Translations under genes and position numbers: made by a program | Notes under the pieces: model-generated | Databases searched by the model: none | Told to the model about the DNA's origin: nothing | What the model saw: only the letters and a program-made list of their open reading frames with translations | Assembly: GCA_000711775.1 (NCBI GenBank) | Contig: ARYC01001128.1 | Span: 1-64,000 of the forward strand | DNA length: 64,000 nucleotides | Source of the DNA: Oxytricha trifallax | Lineage: Eukaryota > Ciliophora > Spirotrichea > Sporadotrichida > Oxytrichidae | Reading direction: 5' to 3' | Shown here: piece after piece, positions 34,877-47,440 of the stretch | How positions within the stretch are numbered: position 1 is the stretch's first letter | Layout: each line of letters begins with the position of its first letter

Positions 34877-37800
34877 TTGGAAGAAGTTGAAAAAATTAAC
34901 ATCAACGAATTCAAGACCCTTGGCATCACAAACTTATAGACAAAGCATATTCTTAAAAATATTTGGAGTCATATCCTTCGCTAATTGATCTCTCACAATC
35001 AAAATCTAATTGCAACCTAATAAAGGAAAGGCCACATTTGCATCTTTATCAGAAATCATAGAAGTACCAGTAAATAAGGATCTTATTAGCCTTGTACAAG
35101 AGGCATAAAAATCAGACCATCCTTATCAAAATCTTTCTTCACAAGTTTCTCTATAGTTTAATGGAATAACAGTTCATCTCAACCTACCACAGAGTTACCA
35201 TGGTCCAAAAATATGTCAGGTAATCTGTAATTCTTTGTCAATTATACAATATTTGGTACATTAAAATTAATTTAAGTGAAGTGAGTCCTTAAATTTAAGA
35301 ATCTTGCACCAACACCCTTAACAATTTTCGAAGCAATATCACCAGCGAGGAAAATGATATGAGTGATAAGCTTTAAAAGGATTTATAACGTTTTTGTTAT
35401 TAAGTCTTGCACTTTATCAACAATCAAATTGTTCATTTTAATTTTCTTCAAAATCTCACTATTACTTAATTTCTTTTAAATATGATTAAGTGTAAGAATG
35501 ATATAAAATTATTTAAAAAATTAATTAAACTTATATAGATATTTAAAATTTTATTAATAAAGTTATTATTTATTCAAAATATATATATTTATTCTTATTA
35601 ATTTACATCATCCATGAAGTCATAAGCTTTTTGCTAAGCTTTCAACTTTCATACTTCAAGAATATGTAGTAAACAGCCTTCTTCTCATTGATGATAGTTC
35701 GGAATCTTAATCTTCTTCTCTATCATATGTTTATCTTGGTAAGTATCCCATATAATTTATATTTAAAGCTCTCCATGCCTCCCTCAATAGTTGGGTAGAT
35801 TTCTGTCCATACTAAGCTTTGGGGCCTTCATATTCTTTATAGTATCAATTTTAAGCCAGAATTTTAACTCAATTGTATCATAGTCAACATCTTAATCTCT
35901 CTAAGTGATGTTTCTCATGTGCTCTGTTGTGAAAGTATCCCACAAATCTAGTACCACAGACAAATATTTGTGCAGTTTGCTTGTTTTTTATAATATTAAT
36001 AATAATAAAGTTTCTTTATCTTCTGCCTCATATGCAGCAAATTCATCGTGTATTTCAGTTTTTTTCCATTTCAAGTAGTTCTATGCCATACTTAGCGATT
36101 TAATCATAGTCAATATTTTCTTTGTAATAGTGATTTATCATCATTACTTCTTTAGATTCATTGTACCATCCAAGATAAGACTCCAATCCATAGATATTGT
36201 TATTGTGATCTCCGGAGAAGAATGAGTATTTCAAGCAGGCATCCATTATGTAAATCAATCTTTTAACAGTTAAAAAGAGTGGAAAATGCCATTATTCTAA
36301 GTCATCTTATCATAAGAATTTGTGATTTGAAGTTGACGCTCAACGTTATAGTCATCAAATAAGTCTTTCTTTTCAGAATAGTTCAAGCATTTCTTTCATT
36401 TGATGGTCTTCAATTTTATTAATACCGCACTCAATTTTCTCTTCTTCCACCCTATTCTAATCAATTATCTCGATTGTTTCTTCTTCACTTATATTTGAGA
36501 ATCCATCTTATAAATTCAAAGACAATTCTCTGATTTATAACTTCTTTCTTAAATGAGTAAATACCTTTTCTTTTACGCTGCCATAGAATCTTCTTACCCC
36601 AGTCGTCAAGACTGGAGAGACTGTGATGAATTTTATTTTTATTCCAGAATGCTTCTCTAAATATTAAGCTTCTATCAAAGTTTTTCTCTCTTTTTTTCTT
36701 CTTGATTATTTCTAATTTTCCTTCTTCATTGCTCCCAAGTAATTTAGGATCATTCTTTTGGGCTGAAGCTATGATATTTTTCTTTTTCTTGCCATTTAAA
36801 TATCTGATTTTCGTGATGCTTTCTCAAAATGGTACAGAGTATTTCATATGCAATTAACCTGAGAATTGAGATTGTTGTTATACCAGTACCAGATCTTGCC
36901 AAACATAAAACTTTGGTTGGAAAATACAACATTCTTTTAATGTTAATTTAGCTTGATGTTCAAAGTAGGCATTAATAAAGAATATGGGTAAGTTATTGGT
37001 TTGATTGTTACTGTTTGTTAGATCCATGGCTTTATACTTAACTTAAACTTACTATTGAGCCGCTATAGATGAATAAATATTAATTACCTTATAAGTTATA
37101 CTCGTAATGTAAAGATACCTGTCATTATTGTCTATTAGTTGAACAGAAATATATAATAATATTTTTCTCTTGATAAATAATGATGAAAGTTACTCTTTTA
37201 GAATCCATTTAAATATCTTAATTGGTCTAAAATAGTAAGAAATGATGTCTCCTTAAACAAGAGTTTGTATTGAACAGCGATTTGAAGTTCATTCAAAAAG
37301 GCGTCTCTTTGAAATTTGAATTCAAATATATTAAAACATTGAAACTTTTATGGATCTACACAAATTGTTATTTTGCTTAACATTGAAGCTCTAATTATTT
37401 TTATCAAAGGAATTTATTATCAACAATCTCGTTAAGGATTATATATTGCCTGTAGTTGAAGGAGTCAAACTTTTTCTATAATCAGAATAAACCAGAATGC
37501 ATTCTGGCATAATAGTACTGATGATGTGACTTTCTAAATATGAATACCACTGCAAAGATAACCCAGAAAGCATTTGAAGAGTGTATTTTCGAGTTTTAAT
37601 GTCTGGTGTTAGTTCCAATGTGTTCGTGATGGAACAAAACACCCCTTGTAATTAAGGTAAGATAAAAGATCAGTGCATCTAACACTTGAACATTAAATTA
37701 TAGGGCTTCATTCATTAGATCCTTTCCGACTCTAATGTACAGATTTGGCTTAATATCACCAAAGAAGGGAACTTTCAAGTAAGTTTTATGATTCATCATC

Positions 37801-38659
37801 TTTAACGCCCTAAATTCACTATCATTATCATTCACTAAGTGATCTATAAATGTATCTTCTAAGAAATCTAATGTCCTTGAGGTTCTTTTGTAACAACCGC
37901 AGTCAAATTCTAAGCTTTTATTTCAGTTATGTGAGTGAAGTAAAATACAAAGACTTCTTGTTGTGTTATCAATAGTTTTTAGTCTTCAATTGCTATATAT
38001 TCTTGTACGAAATAAGATTTTCTCTAAAGTAGAAATATTGTGAGTTTAACTCATTTCAATTGATAAACCTTAATTAAATTTAGTTTTATTATAATATGGA
38101 CTTTGATACTTACTCATTAAAAATGTTTTTGAATTAGATAAACCTGGATTTAAAATATGATGCTTCTTGCTTTTCATCATTGGCTCCCTATGTGTTGTGG
38201 TTTGCATAAAAACTGAACAGATATCGCCTATAAAAGTAAATTCTTCGTACTTTTTTATGTTCATTCTCTTTAAAAGATATGCTCATTATAATAAAATATC
38301 GTATAATATATTAAAATTTATCAGATTTATATTATTAAGATCTAATTGATGCAATTTCTTAGCATATATTGATAACATTTTAACTGTTATTAAATACGAT
38401 AATAAGTTAGCAAATAAAAATGTAAAAATTATCTCCATAATTGATCTTATTTAAAGTAATGAATTAATCTATCTAAGAAGAGGATCTAGATAATGTCATG
38501 TAATATATTGTTCATGTTAATTGATTATATTATAGTAAGCTCCTTGAAAAACATCAAAAGACTAGTTATAAGAAGCAGAGATATGCAGGCATGCAAACAT
38601 TTGAGAAGATATCAATTTATATAATAGCTAATTGATTTTTCTATTGTGATTAAAATTGC

Positions 38660-39440
38660 AAAATATCTCATAAATGAATTGAAACTTAAGCAATACACTG
38701 AGAGATTGGATAAACTATTGAAGAGATAAGAGGAAGATAAGCAATCAAAATTGTACAAGCCCATATTTTAGAGTATCAACCATTCAATAAAGCCTGGGAT
38801 GAGCAGACTTTGCAATTCCAAGATGATCATTGGAGATAAATGTATATATGATTGAGAATACTATAGACCTTGAAGATAACAGAGTCAAATTAAAGAATGA
38901 GCTGCCAACTATCTCCGAAGCTTCTTCTGAGCTATTGAACATGAAGAAAATTCAAGAATAATTGTTACTGTAAGGAAAGTAAGACTCTTAGATATTTTTA
39001 TAATATATGCATACTTATTGCAAGGGTGCACATCATATGTAAATGGGGGTGCATTAAAGAGGGCAATAAGAGCAAAAAAATCATTTATCAGAGATATAGA
39101 AGAAGATAGTTGCTTTAGAAGCTGCTCTAATGAACAAATAAATCATTGAAAGGACTGCATGAAGGAAGGCAAAAGCTTGAAAGAATAGCAATAAAGCACT
39201 AAAGAAAGAGAAAACTAGAGCAAAGTAAGTAGATTGCTATAAAGATATTGAAACATTCTTAAGGTGTTTAAAATCAATAAAAAACTGAAAGAATTGGGAT
39301 TGAAAAGAAATTGAATAGTGGTAGAAAAGATTTAAATTTCCACACTTAGCAATTCACTATTAAAGAAATTTTTCCAAAACACTAAGTTGTCTCTTAATAA
39401 AGTTAATAGAAGATGAATAAAATTGTTTGTGTATTTTCGA
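38660..39440 (+). pseudogene. Plus-strand coiled-coil coding-like region
   Basis: The first frame, 38668 to TGA 38853-38855, reads INELKLKQYTERLDKLLKRQ and SINHSIKPGMSRLCNSK. An overlapping frame from ATG 38848 to TGA 39160-39162 reads MIENTIDLEDNRVKLKNELP and SEIQKKIVALEAALMNKQII, clearly helical and charged. The same frame continues past the TGAs as KNSNKALKKEKTRAKQ. The composition suggests a coiled-coil structural protein. It may be the 5' part of the gene remnant at 40181-42551, since both lie on the plus strand. No named family. Confidence 0.4.
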
Positions 39441-41019
39441 ATCAAAAATAATTTTATATTTAATTTAAATTAAATGTAAATTAATCAATTGAATATCTTT
39501 GCATTTTGAGATAGATTTACTAGAGGAAATATAGTGATTTGCGATTAATATAATATCTTAAACAATGTGAAATAGAATTAATTTAAGTTGACTATCTTGT
39601 TTCAATAGTACAGACCTTTACTCTAGAAATATTTTGTCCCCGTAAAATTTATCTCTTCATTAATTCCCTATTTTCTATTAAAAAACTGCACATCAACATA
39701 TTCTAAATTGAAAATAGTCAACCTAGTGAGGACAGGTTTTATTCCGATTAGCTTTTTAGTTTCCATGACTATTATCAAGATAAGATGAATAATTTGATTA
39801 CTTTTGTTAACTCTCTGGTAGGCTATTTTCCTTATATCTTTATTAGATAAGAAAGAATTAAAGCTCCTTCATTGAAATCTAGTTCTTGACTCACATCTTG
39901 ATGAAAGGAATAAGTTAGGCTAATAAAAGCTCAAAAAAATTAAATGTACACTCCTGATATTTTCATTCACAAAGCTATTTTGATAATAATTCTAAATATT
40001 AAATGACGATTAAATATAATAGCTTAGCAAAGAACTTTGCCTTGTAAAATAGCAAAGCAAGTAAAACATTATTTCTCATTTAAAGAGAATATACAAGAGG
40101 AAAATATTCGATGTCAGAAAGAGAGCTAACATTGTAATTAAAATCTATGGACTTTTTAATGCTAAAACGAACCAGTTATATTATTACAAACTAATCAAAC
40201 AGCTGAAACGATTGTAATTTAAGCGCCTCCAAACCACTTCATTGGAAAACAAAAAAATCTGCCTTAAACATTTACTAAAGAAAGATTTAAAAAATTTACA
40301 ATCCAAGACAGCATCAAGTGTAATAATTATCTTATAATGTTCAATCCTTTTTTATAGCTAGACAATTAATGGGTCACTGACTAAGAGCTTTGCTATTTAA
40401 ACACTCTGAGAAGTTATGTACATATCGATTAGATAGTCGAGCCAAAGAAAGTTGAAAAAAGCTTAAGAATAAAACTTAAAAAGGAGGTATGATAGATAGC
40501 AGAACTTCGAGGAGGAAATCATGGTATTCTGCCAACACAAAAAATAATACAAGGTCACTTATATTTCAGCAAAATACAATTATAAGAGCTAAGTACACGG
40601 ACTTTTTTTACCCTTAATTAAGTTAATTAATTGCTTAACAATTCTAAATGTTAAGCTCAAAATACAGAGTTTGTGAACTATTACATTTAGGGCAAGACCA
40701 TATTAGACAAGAAAAAAAAGAAGTAAAACCTAGACTAAGTTGAAAATAATTGCAACCAATAATTTTGTTATTTTTGCTTTAAAATATCTACTACATTTAA
40801 CTTATTGAGGGTTAAAACAATAAAGATTGGATATAACCTTGCTGCAAAGGAAATAGCTATTGAATAAGATATTTGAGATAAGGTTAGTTGATTAGGGTAA
40901 GAGGATTCTTAATATCAACAAGCCTTTAACAGATTCAAAAGCATTATAAGCAATCTTCTATTGCTGAGAAAACTTTAAAAATAATATAATAATAGGCAAC
41001 TATGATAAAACATCATAGT

Positions 41020-41257
41020 TCAATTAAGACAGGAAGATTGGGGTTAAGAACAATTAAATTAAAAATTAATTATTATTGGTGTATAATTATAATGTTTGGG
41101 CTAATTATTAAAACTATTGGATCGATTAATTGTCCTTATAAAATAATCTAATCAGGGTGTGTTAATTTGATTTCAGCCTAATTATATTTAATTTCACCCA
41201 ATAATAATTAATTTTTAATTTAATTGTTCTTAACTCCAATCTTCCTGTCTTAATTGA
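41020..41257. mobile_element. 238-bp palindromic (MITE-like or IES-like) insert
   Basis: Bases 41020-41079 (TCAATTAAGACAGGAAGATT...) and the complement of 41198-41257 match over 60 bases with a single difference (GGGG versus GGAG). Weaker inverted similarity (GGCTAATTATTAAA against GGCTGAAATCAAA) extends inward, so almost the whole 238 bp can fold back. No coding capacity and no clear target duplication. The coding-like frame on both sides is joined in phase if exactly these 238 bp are removed, which indicates an insertion into, or an eliminated segment of, the host gene. Confidence 0.85.
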
Positions 41258-42109
41258 TATATGGGGTTCTAGAATTGCAAAAAAATTGAAGAAGTTCTTT
41301 ATTAGCAATGAAAAAGAATAATAATAACGCGAAAAAGAAAGCCACTCTTTTATTTAAGAGTAATTTATTCATAAGGATCCCATAAAATATTTGTTCTTTG
41401 GTTTAAAAACTAAGTAATTCTAAGTCCTAAAGAAGAGGAAGATTGAGGATTTATTCGATTAGGAGCTAAGAAAATATCACAATTTATTTAGAATAGACAG
41501 ACGTGTTATCAAGTTTGGAAAAGACTCTTGAGAAGGATATAAGTTAATCGATTCAATAAATGGACTTAAAAATTTAAATAAAATTACAATAAATAAAACA
41601 TTATAGATTAAATCAAGATTAAGATAATTTAAATTGAAGATAAAGCGTATAAGACTAAACAAGAAGATGTATAACGATGTATCTATAAATAAGTAAATGA
41701 GCTCAAATTATCTGAATCCTCCAAGTTTGATGCCCCCGGCTTAAAATCATTCCACTGCTGACTACTAAGAAATGGGAAGAAGATCTACCTTCGACCTTAT
41801 TATAGCAAACAGTCCAGATGTTGTCAAAAGCAAAGGTTTAAACCCCAAAACCTAAATAAATATAACTAGATATATACAACTGAAGTCCAAGTTTATGGCT
41901 TTAAGAAGAGTTTATAAAAGAAGACAAAGATTTTTAAAGATTAACAAAGAAAGAATGTCAACTTCAAGAAAATTGAGGGAACCATCCAAAGACTAAAGAC
42001 TTATAAAAGCAACAGCTTCTTTACAATAATAAAAAATGGATTTAATTTCAATACATAATTAAACTCCTTATTGGTTTCTTTTGATGTAACCCGGTCGTCT
42101 CATCTCTTA

Positions 42110-42420
42110 ATTATAATTTATAATAAGTAATTCATTAATTAATTTAAAAACTTAATATAGTAATAAGTATTCGTTTAGATCAGATGCAGGTGGAGATGGA
42201 CCACTCAGATAAAATGTAAGTTACAAAAAACATACCTTTAATTTTTTTATTATACTGGTCCTACCTGGTAAGACCACAGGTGCAGTTGGACTGGTGCTTC
42301 GCACTACCGCAGACAGAGAGGACTTAAATGATGAAAATGACTATGACGATGAAGATTACGATGAGGATGAGGAAGAATAGAACTAATCAGAGAGATTTCC
42401 ATTTTAGATTTTGATAATAA
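42110..42420 (+). repeat. Acidic-tail repeat, copy 1 (partner 50940-51250)
   Basis: Matches 50940-51250 on the same strand: AGTATTCGTTTAGATCAGA, then ATAAAATGTAAGTTAC, a T tract, GGTCCTACCTGGTAAGAC, GGTGCTTCGCA, ACAGAGAGG, then GAT/GAA runs. Both copies keep one continuous open frame, ending in an Asp/Glu-rich tail. A GTAAGT at the same place in both suggests an intron donor. Copy 2 has TTTTATAG as acceptor, copy 1 has TTATAC. Confidence 0.75.
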
Positions 42421-42551
42421 GTTTAAGTATTAATGTAATTAGAATTATTAATTAATTAAAGTTTTCGTATTATAAATCAGGAATAATTTACTTTTATATA
42501 TACCGTATCAGTATTAATTATACCAACTCATATAAGTTCAATATCATTTGA

Positions 42552-43436
42552 TATAAAATATGTTATCAAGAATCTTAAAATAAATTAATTTTTAATTATT
42601 TTTACTCAGTATTTAAGGAAAATCAATATGCTAAGCATAAGCTTTATTGTATACGATCTGTCTTTTGCTTATGATAGATTCAAAAATTAAAAAAAATTAT
42701 AGAATGATATATTTGCTTTTTACTATAATAATATTATTAGTAGTCAGCATGGTGTGTTTTTTGTAATCGTTGTTTATCAAGCCAATATCTATTTTGTCTA
42801 ATTTTTCCTGGCTATTTAACTGAATAATTTCTTCTATCATAAGTTTACCTGACTTTGAGGTACTTTGAATAAATATTATACAATTGAATATTGAAAAACG
42901 ATAGAGTTACGATTTGTAATTGACATTTTAACGAACTTTATTACCTTATTTTTCTTAATTTTGCTACTCCTTCTAAACATTTCATTTATTTGATTCGATT
43001 GTATTATTGAACATTCAGCTAAAATGTCATTGAAGGTTTACAAAAATGGAGAAGTAAGACTGTTTTGCTAGAAATAAATGTCATTAATAAATTTGTTGCT
43101 ATAAGTCAAGCGTCTATCTCCAATGAAACTTGACATTTAACTAGGCATTTAGATTTTTGTCATAGGCAAAGGTCATTAGAAACCATCATTTCTGCTATAA
43201 TCGTTTCCCTAAGGCATTTACTATTGTTTAGCGTCATCTAAATAGTCAGATTGCATCTTAGATGATTTGAGTGGAAAAACTTGTCGCAACCATGATAAAT
43301 GGCTTTAAATAAAAAAATTGATAAAAATATATTAATGTATAAATACTGAGAAATAAGCTCAAAATGGCAGTAAACAGCGAATTTGAACACTTTTAAAGAG
43401 TTTTAAAATTCCTGAGAAATTCGATTTTTTATATTA
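42552..43436. other. AT-rich stretch, no gene recognised
   Basis: AT-rich DNA, becoming more mixed in composition from about 43020. It may contain more of the dispersed repeat whose clear part begins at 43437. Confidence 0.4.
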
Positions 43437-43583
43437 GGGAAATGTTAAAATCCCAAATCTGCCTCTATTTTTTTTATCATTGCTTAGAGCCTTAGGCAAC
43501 TCATCTATATGTAAAAGCTATAGATCAAAGATTTTTTAGCTTTTCTTTCAAACTGACACCTTAAGACCTCACTTGATAAGTAC
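43437..43583 (-). repeat. Dispersed repeat, copy 2 (inverted relative to 22626-22770)
   Basis: The complement of this stretch aligns with 22626-22770, as described for copy 1. It sits in a slightly GC-richer neighbourhood (43020-43720). No terminal repeats or target duplication were found. Confidence 0.5.
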
Positions 43584-44179
43584 TCTACCCAGGCTAGCAA
43601 CAAAGTGAAATATGCTTTTATAAACCCTAAACTTTTAACTTTACTGATTCAGGTCTTTATTTGGATTTTAAAGTAAACTAAGTCAAACCTATTCTCTGGA
43701 ACTGTTCATGGTCTCAAATTTGATTCTTTTTTTTAGTATTCTGTTGTTGTACTGGCCACTGGAGTGCTCTACATTTGTTCCTGCATAATTTGTGAAGCAT
43801 ATGCCTCAATCATTTATCCATCTTCATCTTATCCCATTAGTTTTAGTAATCATCTTAGCCACCTAATCTTCATTTTTAGTAAATATAGATCATATTTGTC
43901 ACCCATTTCGCCAATATATTGAGCTGTGTGAGCTTAAAATTTTGTTTATTTTTTCTATACAGGGTTATTTCCTTAACATTCATGAAAGATAAGCAAATGT
44001 ATTTCATGAATTAATACAAAAAGCAATTTCAGATATTTAGATAAAATTTAAACTTATTTTGCCATTTGCTACAATCATTGTTTAATGCATTTTATTACAT
44101 AAAGAGCTTCAACATCTGATTAATTTGCTTTAATATTCTAAACATTGATGCTTTTTGAGAACAAACTCTATATTTATAG

Positions 44180-46000
44180 AACTCAAATTTTAATATTCTC
44201 GATACAATTAAAATAGCATGAATCATACTTTTAATCAAAATTTGGTATACCACCACCATTAGATTAACCACTTTTAATGGCAATTGTTTAAAAAATCTTC
44301 CAAACAGCGTTCACAATTTAATAAGAAAAGCTATTATTAAGAGTTTCATATTAATCTTTATTACTTTCTGGATTTCTACTATTTTATTTCTCCTATTGAA
44401 GCCTCTACTCCCACTCAATTGACTTCAATAATTTAGTGTAGTAATCATTAACTTCTTGCTTAAATTCAGTTAATGACAATTTTTATGCATTTTCACTAAT
44501 AATTTCATAATATCTCTAGATTATACCGTCATGTATACAAGTTTGTTTAGTGTGCTTGATCATATCTTTCTGGAATTCCTATGAAAATACAAAATTCTAA
44601 ATAAAAATATAATTTGTTATAGATCTTGGGGAAGATGTTAATCTCACACTTAATCATACCTAGTAGTTAACTGGTCGGTAATAATTTTACAAAGTTTATA
44701 ACTCAGCTTTCTAAGAAACAATTATAAAAAAAAGAGAAAGGCTATAAATTTTAATAAAAACTAATAAAACTTTTAAATATCAGCATGTGTCAAAACAGAG
44801 ATGAACTCTAGAACAGATTTATTATCCCTCCATTCTCCTTCGTATTTTACTCCTTCAAGACACCTCCTTTGTTGTTTCCATTTTTCAGATTCTTTCGAGC
44901 TTTAGGTCGACTGAGTTCGCAACTTTTGATAGTAAGTATTGCTGAAATATAGAATTTTTTCATATTTTATATATAAGTCACAAATTTTTGTGAATAACCA
45001 GCTGCTCTCGAAACAGCATTTTTAGGTTTTCATTTTTTTAAATAAATTAAATTTTAATTGATCGATTTTCTATTGTTAATTGTAAATACTAATTGTATGT
45101 CCAATATCGTTATCTATCTTTCTCATTCTCTTCCTTAATTCAGCTATTTCATCTTTGAGAAGCTCTACTTTAATTTGAAAATCTTTCTTTTTAGAAATCA
45201 TGCTTTGTGATATAAATCTATTTTAAAATTTCCATTAAACCATCTCCCATTTTCTTCATTTCTTCTATGCAGTCATCTATTTTTATATATTAAGTGATTC
45301 AATCTTCAAAAAAGTCTCCTTTTTTAATTCTTAAATCCATCTAAGGTGTCTCTTTTGACATAAGAGCAAGTTTTAGCATATCTACCTGACACTATCCCAA
45401 GGTTCACAATCCTGTATTCTCTTTTCCACCTTTCTGTGGTTTTTAACATCCATTCACTCCTGTAATTGATTTTTAAAAACCATTATATTACCATCAAGAT
45501 GCCTCTTCTATCCATCCATCTAGATCATTTTAGCATTAAAAGTTGATAAAATTCCTTCAAACCTTCCTAAAAGTCCTTAAGATCTTTTTAAATAGTATAA
45601 TTAGAACTCTAAAGCAAAATTTTTAGCTCATTTCTGTGAATATACTCCACTCTGAATAAATCAAACTTTTTATTAATCTGTAGATTGTTCTTTACATATT
45701 CGAGAATAGACTCTGATAGAGACTTACCATGCTGCTATAAATCCTATAGTCCATCAACAATAGGTGAAACTTTCTAGGATATATTGTTTTATTAAGTAGT
45801 TAGTAAGGCTTTTTTTGAGTTATAATCTTCACGGAGTTTGATCATAAAATCATGTTTAAGTTCCATGAGTTATTATTAGATAAGTTTCTTTACTAAAATT
45901 GAATAAATCCTTCATCAAGGTCTTCAGAATGAAAATGTTGTGATTGATGCTTTAAAAGCATAGTTTTCCATTAATTTTACAAATTATCTGAAGTTATTGG
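44180..46000 (-). pseudogene. Coiled-coil protein gene remnant
   Basis: Minus-strand frames in order: ATG 45866 to TGA 45527-45525 (MELKHDFMIKLREDYNSKKA, then DGLQDLQQHGKSLSESILEY and LKDFQEGLKEFYQLLMLK), a frameshifted stretch, ATG 45201 to TGA 44646-44644 (VELLKDEIAELRKRMRKIDN, then GVKYEGEWRDNKSVLEF), and 44590-44180 (KLSLTEFKQEVNDYYTKLLK, KSGQSNGGGIPNFDQKYDS). The long charged helices resemble the coiled-coil half of ciliate B-box/TRIM-like proteins, but no zinc-binding part is visible. YEGEWRDNK resembles one MORN unit. Two or three frameshifts separate the pieces. Function unknown, possibly cytoskeletal or scaffold. Confidence 0.5.
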
Positions 46001-46765
46001 TGTTATAAGCTGTGAAAATGATTTCGCACTGATATTTTAGCTTAAGATATGTTCATTTAAAAATATTATGGGATTGCGAAAATTTATTTAATCTAATATA
46101 AGTATTATAAGGTAAAGTACAATAAACAATATATTTGTTTATTTGATTAAAATAATAATAATTTGACTTTAATTTACTTGTATTGGAATCGTCATTTATA
46201 TATTGATATTTAATATTGAAAACATAATAATCTAAAATTATGGTTTAATTAATAAGACTTAAACATCAATAACCTATTAAGTTTATTTATCCTTCAATAA
46301 AGTATCCCCACTTAATGGACTATTCACTGGTACTTTAAATATTTTCTTTTCATCTTCTTGAGTGATTTTTTTTCGTATGAGTTAAAAATATCATTGAATT
46401 CTTCAGATTCTCTTGCTTTCTTCTTCCTCTTCTTCTCAGTATTCCTGTTCTTAATCGTCTTCATGATCTTCTGTTCCTCTTTCATTAATGCGAACTTGTT
46501 TCTTTTTATCTTTATTGATAATTTTCTGCTTTCTTCTCTTCAAAAGTGATTGAACCTTAATTTAATAAAGATCTTAGTATCTTCAAATTACTTCAATTTA
46601 GGTTTATTTTCAGAGCCACTTGACTTTTCTACAACTGCTTCTGTCTTTTTACCCTTTAGTTTATCGATTCTCTTCTTTATTAATTGCTTCTTATCTTTTA
46701 TATTGTTTATTTTCATCAACTTATTCAGCAATTCAAAATCTGCGATTTAATCGATAGGTGGTCTT

Positions 46766-47045
46766 TCAGTCTTCTTCTTGTTGTTTATATTAATTATCAA
46801 AAATCTATGATATTAGGAAAATCAATGAGTACATGTAACTAATATTATAATATAAGCGTGATAAGATATTATCTGTTGTTATCTTTTAAACAAGCAGAAC
46901 GATATTTTAAGTTTTATAAAATAAAATATTAAAACAATAAAAATAGCTTTGATATTATTTATTTTATTATCAAATAAGAATATCTAATCTGAATTAAAAA
47001 GAATTCTTATTTAATTAGTTGAATATTATTTAAATTCAATTAATT
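46766..47045. other. AT-rich interruption inside the RBM28-like gene (candidate eliminated segment)
   Basis: Coding-like text stops near 47045 (...QKQEDAASKL) and resumes near 46765 (ERPPIDQIADFELL). Between them lies AT-rich DNA without a frame. TAGCTTTGAT occurs at about 46947-46956 and again at about 47060-47069, so part of the insert is bounded by a 10-base direct repeat, as expected for a pointer-flanked internal eliminated sequence. The match does not explain the whole interruption. Confidence 0.4.
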
Positions 47046-47440
47046 AAAGCAAAGTATTATAGCTTTGATGCTGCATCTTCCTATTTTTATTGTTAAGACT
47101 TCTTTTCTAACTCAAATGCTTCACTTAATGGCATTTAAAAAGTCTTTGAATCTTGCAACAATTTCTTCTCTGCCTTTACCTCTCTCTTCTACTCCTTCAG
47201 TTTCATGTCTCTCTTGTACGAACTTCTTAAATCTTCTAATATTAAATCGGGTACGATTCCTTTGTTTTTAACTAAATGCTTGCTATTCATATATCTCAAA
47301 GAATTTAGCGCCAAATCTTCATTGAATTCTTCAAAACCAAGACCACTAGCAAATTTATCACCTAATGAGGTGTCAGTCTTATATTGGTCTCTAAGAATTT
47401 TGACTTGTTCAAAGAACTTCAATTGCTTTTACTCTATCAG
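47046..47440 (-). CDS. Best-preserved frame of the RBM28-like gene (last RRM and linker)
   Basis: About 130 codons are open on the minus strand with TAA/TAG as Gln. They include LRDQYKTDTSLGDKFASGLG, the RNP1-like GLGFEEF, the beta-4 strand region IVPDLILEDLRSSYKRDM and a Lys-rich linker (EQKREVKAEKKLL). This corresponds to the C-terminal half of the final RRM in RBM28/Nop4 proteins, where the sequence G-F-x-E-F followed by A-L-x-x-L-R-x-x-N and L-E-D is characteristic. Confidence 0.6.

Larger units (their letters stand above)
33966..38060 (-). pseudogene. TRANK1-like superfamily 1 (UvrD-type) helicase, decayed
   Basis: Read on the minus strand, SF1 helicase landmarks occur in the right order. 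A P-loop lies at 36899-36873 (VLCLARSGTGITT; consensus GxSGTGKTT, here with Ile for the nucleotide-binding Lys). A helicase segment lies near 35350-35300 (AGDIASKIVKGVGARFLNL), followed by a VQLTKNYR motif. The C-terminal motif CDAKGLEFVDV is at about 34930-34899. N-terminal to the P-loop, 37960-37640 reads LEFDCGCYKRTSRTLDFLED and KVPFFGDIKPNLYIRV. After the core, 34340-33966 reads WRIQDIKLFKKNYNAALK then DGDLVKRCLANQEADLSQ, fitting the helical repeats of TRANK1-type proteins. Frameshifts, TGAs and a 35-bp tandem duplication show decay. The length of about 4 kb suits this large family. Confidence 0.75.
40181..42551 (+). pseudogene. Unidentified basic/acidic-tailed protein gene, split by a palindromic insert
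   Basis: A plus-strand frame runs from about 40181 through TGAs at 40490 and 40874 to the insert at 41020. Deleting the 238-bp insert restores the same frame, which continues to TGA 41529-41531 and then is open for 339 codons (41532-42548). In order it reads SIKCNNYLIMFNPFLQLDNQ, VDQIVEPKKVEKSLRIKLKK-like, IAELRGGNHGILPTQK, then after the insert LKKRKIEDLFDQELRKYHNL, STFDLIIANSPDVVKSKGLN and LKSKFMALRRVYKRRQRFLK. It ends in VLPGKTTGAVGLVLRTTADR and an Asp/Glu-rich tail (DYDDEDYDEDEEE). The acidic tail region is duplicated at 50940-51250. Family unknown. Confidence 0.5.
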
